A stretch of 64,000 bases of DNA from Streptomyces pseudovenezuelae (GTDB lineage: Bacteria > Actinomycetota > Actinomycetes > Streptomycetales > Streptomycetaceae). The first letter of the stretch is position 1, and each line of letters starts with the position of its first letter. The stretch lies in assembly GCF_001513955.1 (NCBI RefSeq), contig NZ_KQ948145.1, positions 88,187 to 152,186 of the forward strand, read 5' to 3'. The position numbers and the translations under genes were made by a program. A model generated the notes under the pieces. That model did not search any database and was not told the DNA's origin. It saw only the letters and a program-made list of their open reading frames with translations. Of this stretch, positions 63,430 to 64,000 are shown one piece after another.

Positions 63430-64000
63430 GGTGCCCCGCGTTTCGTTTGTGCCGATGCTTCGGGGCTGGGGGTGCGGGTCCGTCGCGGGGGCGTCCGGGG
63501 CAGCCGCGGGCGGGGCGGTTGCGGGAGTGCGGGTCCTTCGCGAGGGTACGGGGCGGTCGCGGGAGTGCGGGGCAGCTGCGGGCGTGCAGGCGCGTCACGG
63601 GCGTGCGGGACAGCCGCGAGCGCGCGGGCCCGTCACGGGCGTCCCGGACAGCCGCGAGGGTGCAGGCCCATCGCGGGAGCGCGGGACAGCCACAGGTGCG
63701 CGGGCCATCGCAGACGTCCGAGCGCAGTCTCAGGCGTGCGGGCCCATCGCGGGAGTGCGGGCCAACCGCGGGCGCACGAGCCCATCGCGGGAGTGCAGGG
63801 CAGCCGCGGGCGCGCAGGCCCGTCACGGGAGTCCGGGGCAGCCGCAGGCGTGCGGGAGCCGCTAGCGCGGGCCCATCGCAGACGTCCCGGTCAGTCGCAG
63901 CCGCGCCGGGCCCATCGCGGGAGTGCGGGCCAACCGCGGGCGCACGAGCCCATCGCGGGAGTGCAGGGCAGCCGCGGGCGCGCAGGCCCGTCACGGGAGT
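63430..64000. repeat. GC-rich tandem repeat block running off the window
   Basis: From about 63430 the sequence consists of roughly 39-bp degenerate units of the form GACAGCCGCGAGCGCGCGGG plus CCCGTCACGGGCGT. A 93-bp segment at 63740-63832 is repeated exactly at 63908-64000 (offset 168 bp), so units have been duplicated in larger blocks recently. Open frames in several phases pass through it, but they are unlikely to be genes. The repeat probably continues beyond 64000. Confidence 0.8.

Noticed and set aside
63203..63994. A minus-strand repeat-protein-like frame over the terminal repeat block
   Set aside because: It only reflects tandem DNA repeats whose unit is close to a multiple of three; other phases are open too and there is no start signal.

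Overview
The window is a very GC-rich chromosomal segment of an actinobacterium, almost certainly a Streptomyces. The evidence is strong third-codon GC bias, frequent GTG and TTG starts, a conservon (kinase, Roadblock, DUF742, GTPase), Ku with a Lys/Ala-rich tail, an HspR-type operator in front of lon, a fused 2-oxoglutarate decarboxylase (kgd) and a bldA-type TTA codon. From memory, the backbone gene order (glyA, phosphatase, sua5, prmC, prfA, rpmE, LCP, rho, thrB, thrC, hom, lysA, nrtL ... Ku/ligD ... SEDS/PBP ... conservon ... lon ... kgd) follows the core chromosome of S. coelicolor; this is recalled, not computed.

Layout. 1-5.4 kb (minus): translation and cell-wall housekeeping genes (glyA 5' end, a phosphatase-like protein lacking its nucleophilic Cys, sua5, prmC, prfA, rpmE, an LCP protein). 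5.5-9.9 kb (minus): a secreted S1 protease with FG-GAP repeats, then rho. 9.9-16.3 kb (minus): the Asp-family pathway nrtL-lysA-hom-thrC-thrB, headed by a catalytically reduced ArgRS relative. 16.5-20.8 kb: a CheY-like regulator, an intact tRNA-Arg(CCG), and a lower-GC island of tRNA-fragment-bounded modules, each carrying one small membrane-anchored helical protein, plus a frameshifted tyrosine-integrase remnant. 20.8-25.4 kb: an S1 protease, an acyltransferase, an ECF (SigE-family) sigma factor divergon with matching back-to-back promoters, and a peptidyl-prolyl isomerase. 25.4-28.4 kb: divergent Ku/LigD-polymerase end-joining pair and a NERD protein. 28.4-36.3 kb (plus): dual-specificity phosphatase, lipoprotein-kinase pair, SH3-like exported protein, SEDS-PBP pair, DUF3291 and a beta-propeller protein. 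36.3-41.3 kb: two divergent di-iron proteins, TetR, NlpC/P60 hydrolase, I36-like secreted protein. 41.4-47 kb (minus): conservon cvnABCD with a styrene-monooxygenase-like flavoprotein as fifth member, and a divergent PP2C-like gene. 48.1-49.4 kb: a gene-free block of degenerate tandem repeats. 49.4-59 kb: MarR, GH25 lysozyme, lon, two GNATs, rhomboid-like protein, SAM methyltransferase and a two-component system. 59.3-63.4 kb: kgd and a 59-residue conserved gene, followed by a second repeat block running off the window.

Most of the window is ordinary core genome. The parts that deserve attention are the tRNA-Arg module array (17.2-20.75 kb), the ECF divergon promoters (23.73-23.82 kb), the StyA-conservon cluster, the divergent di-iron pair, the phosphatase pseudoenzyme, and several repeat families, including a dispersed hairpin present at three intergenic sites.
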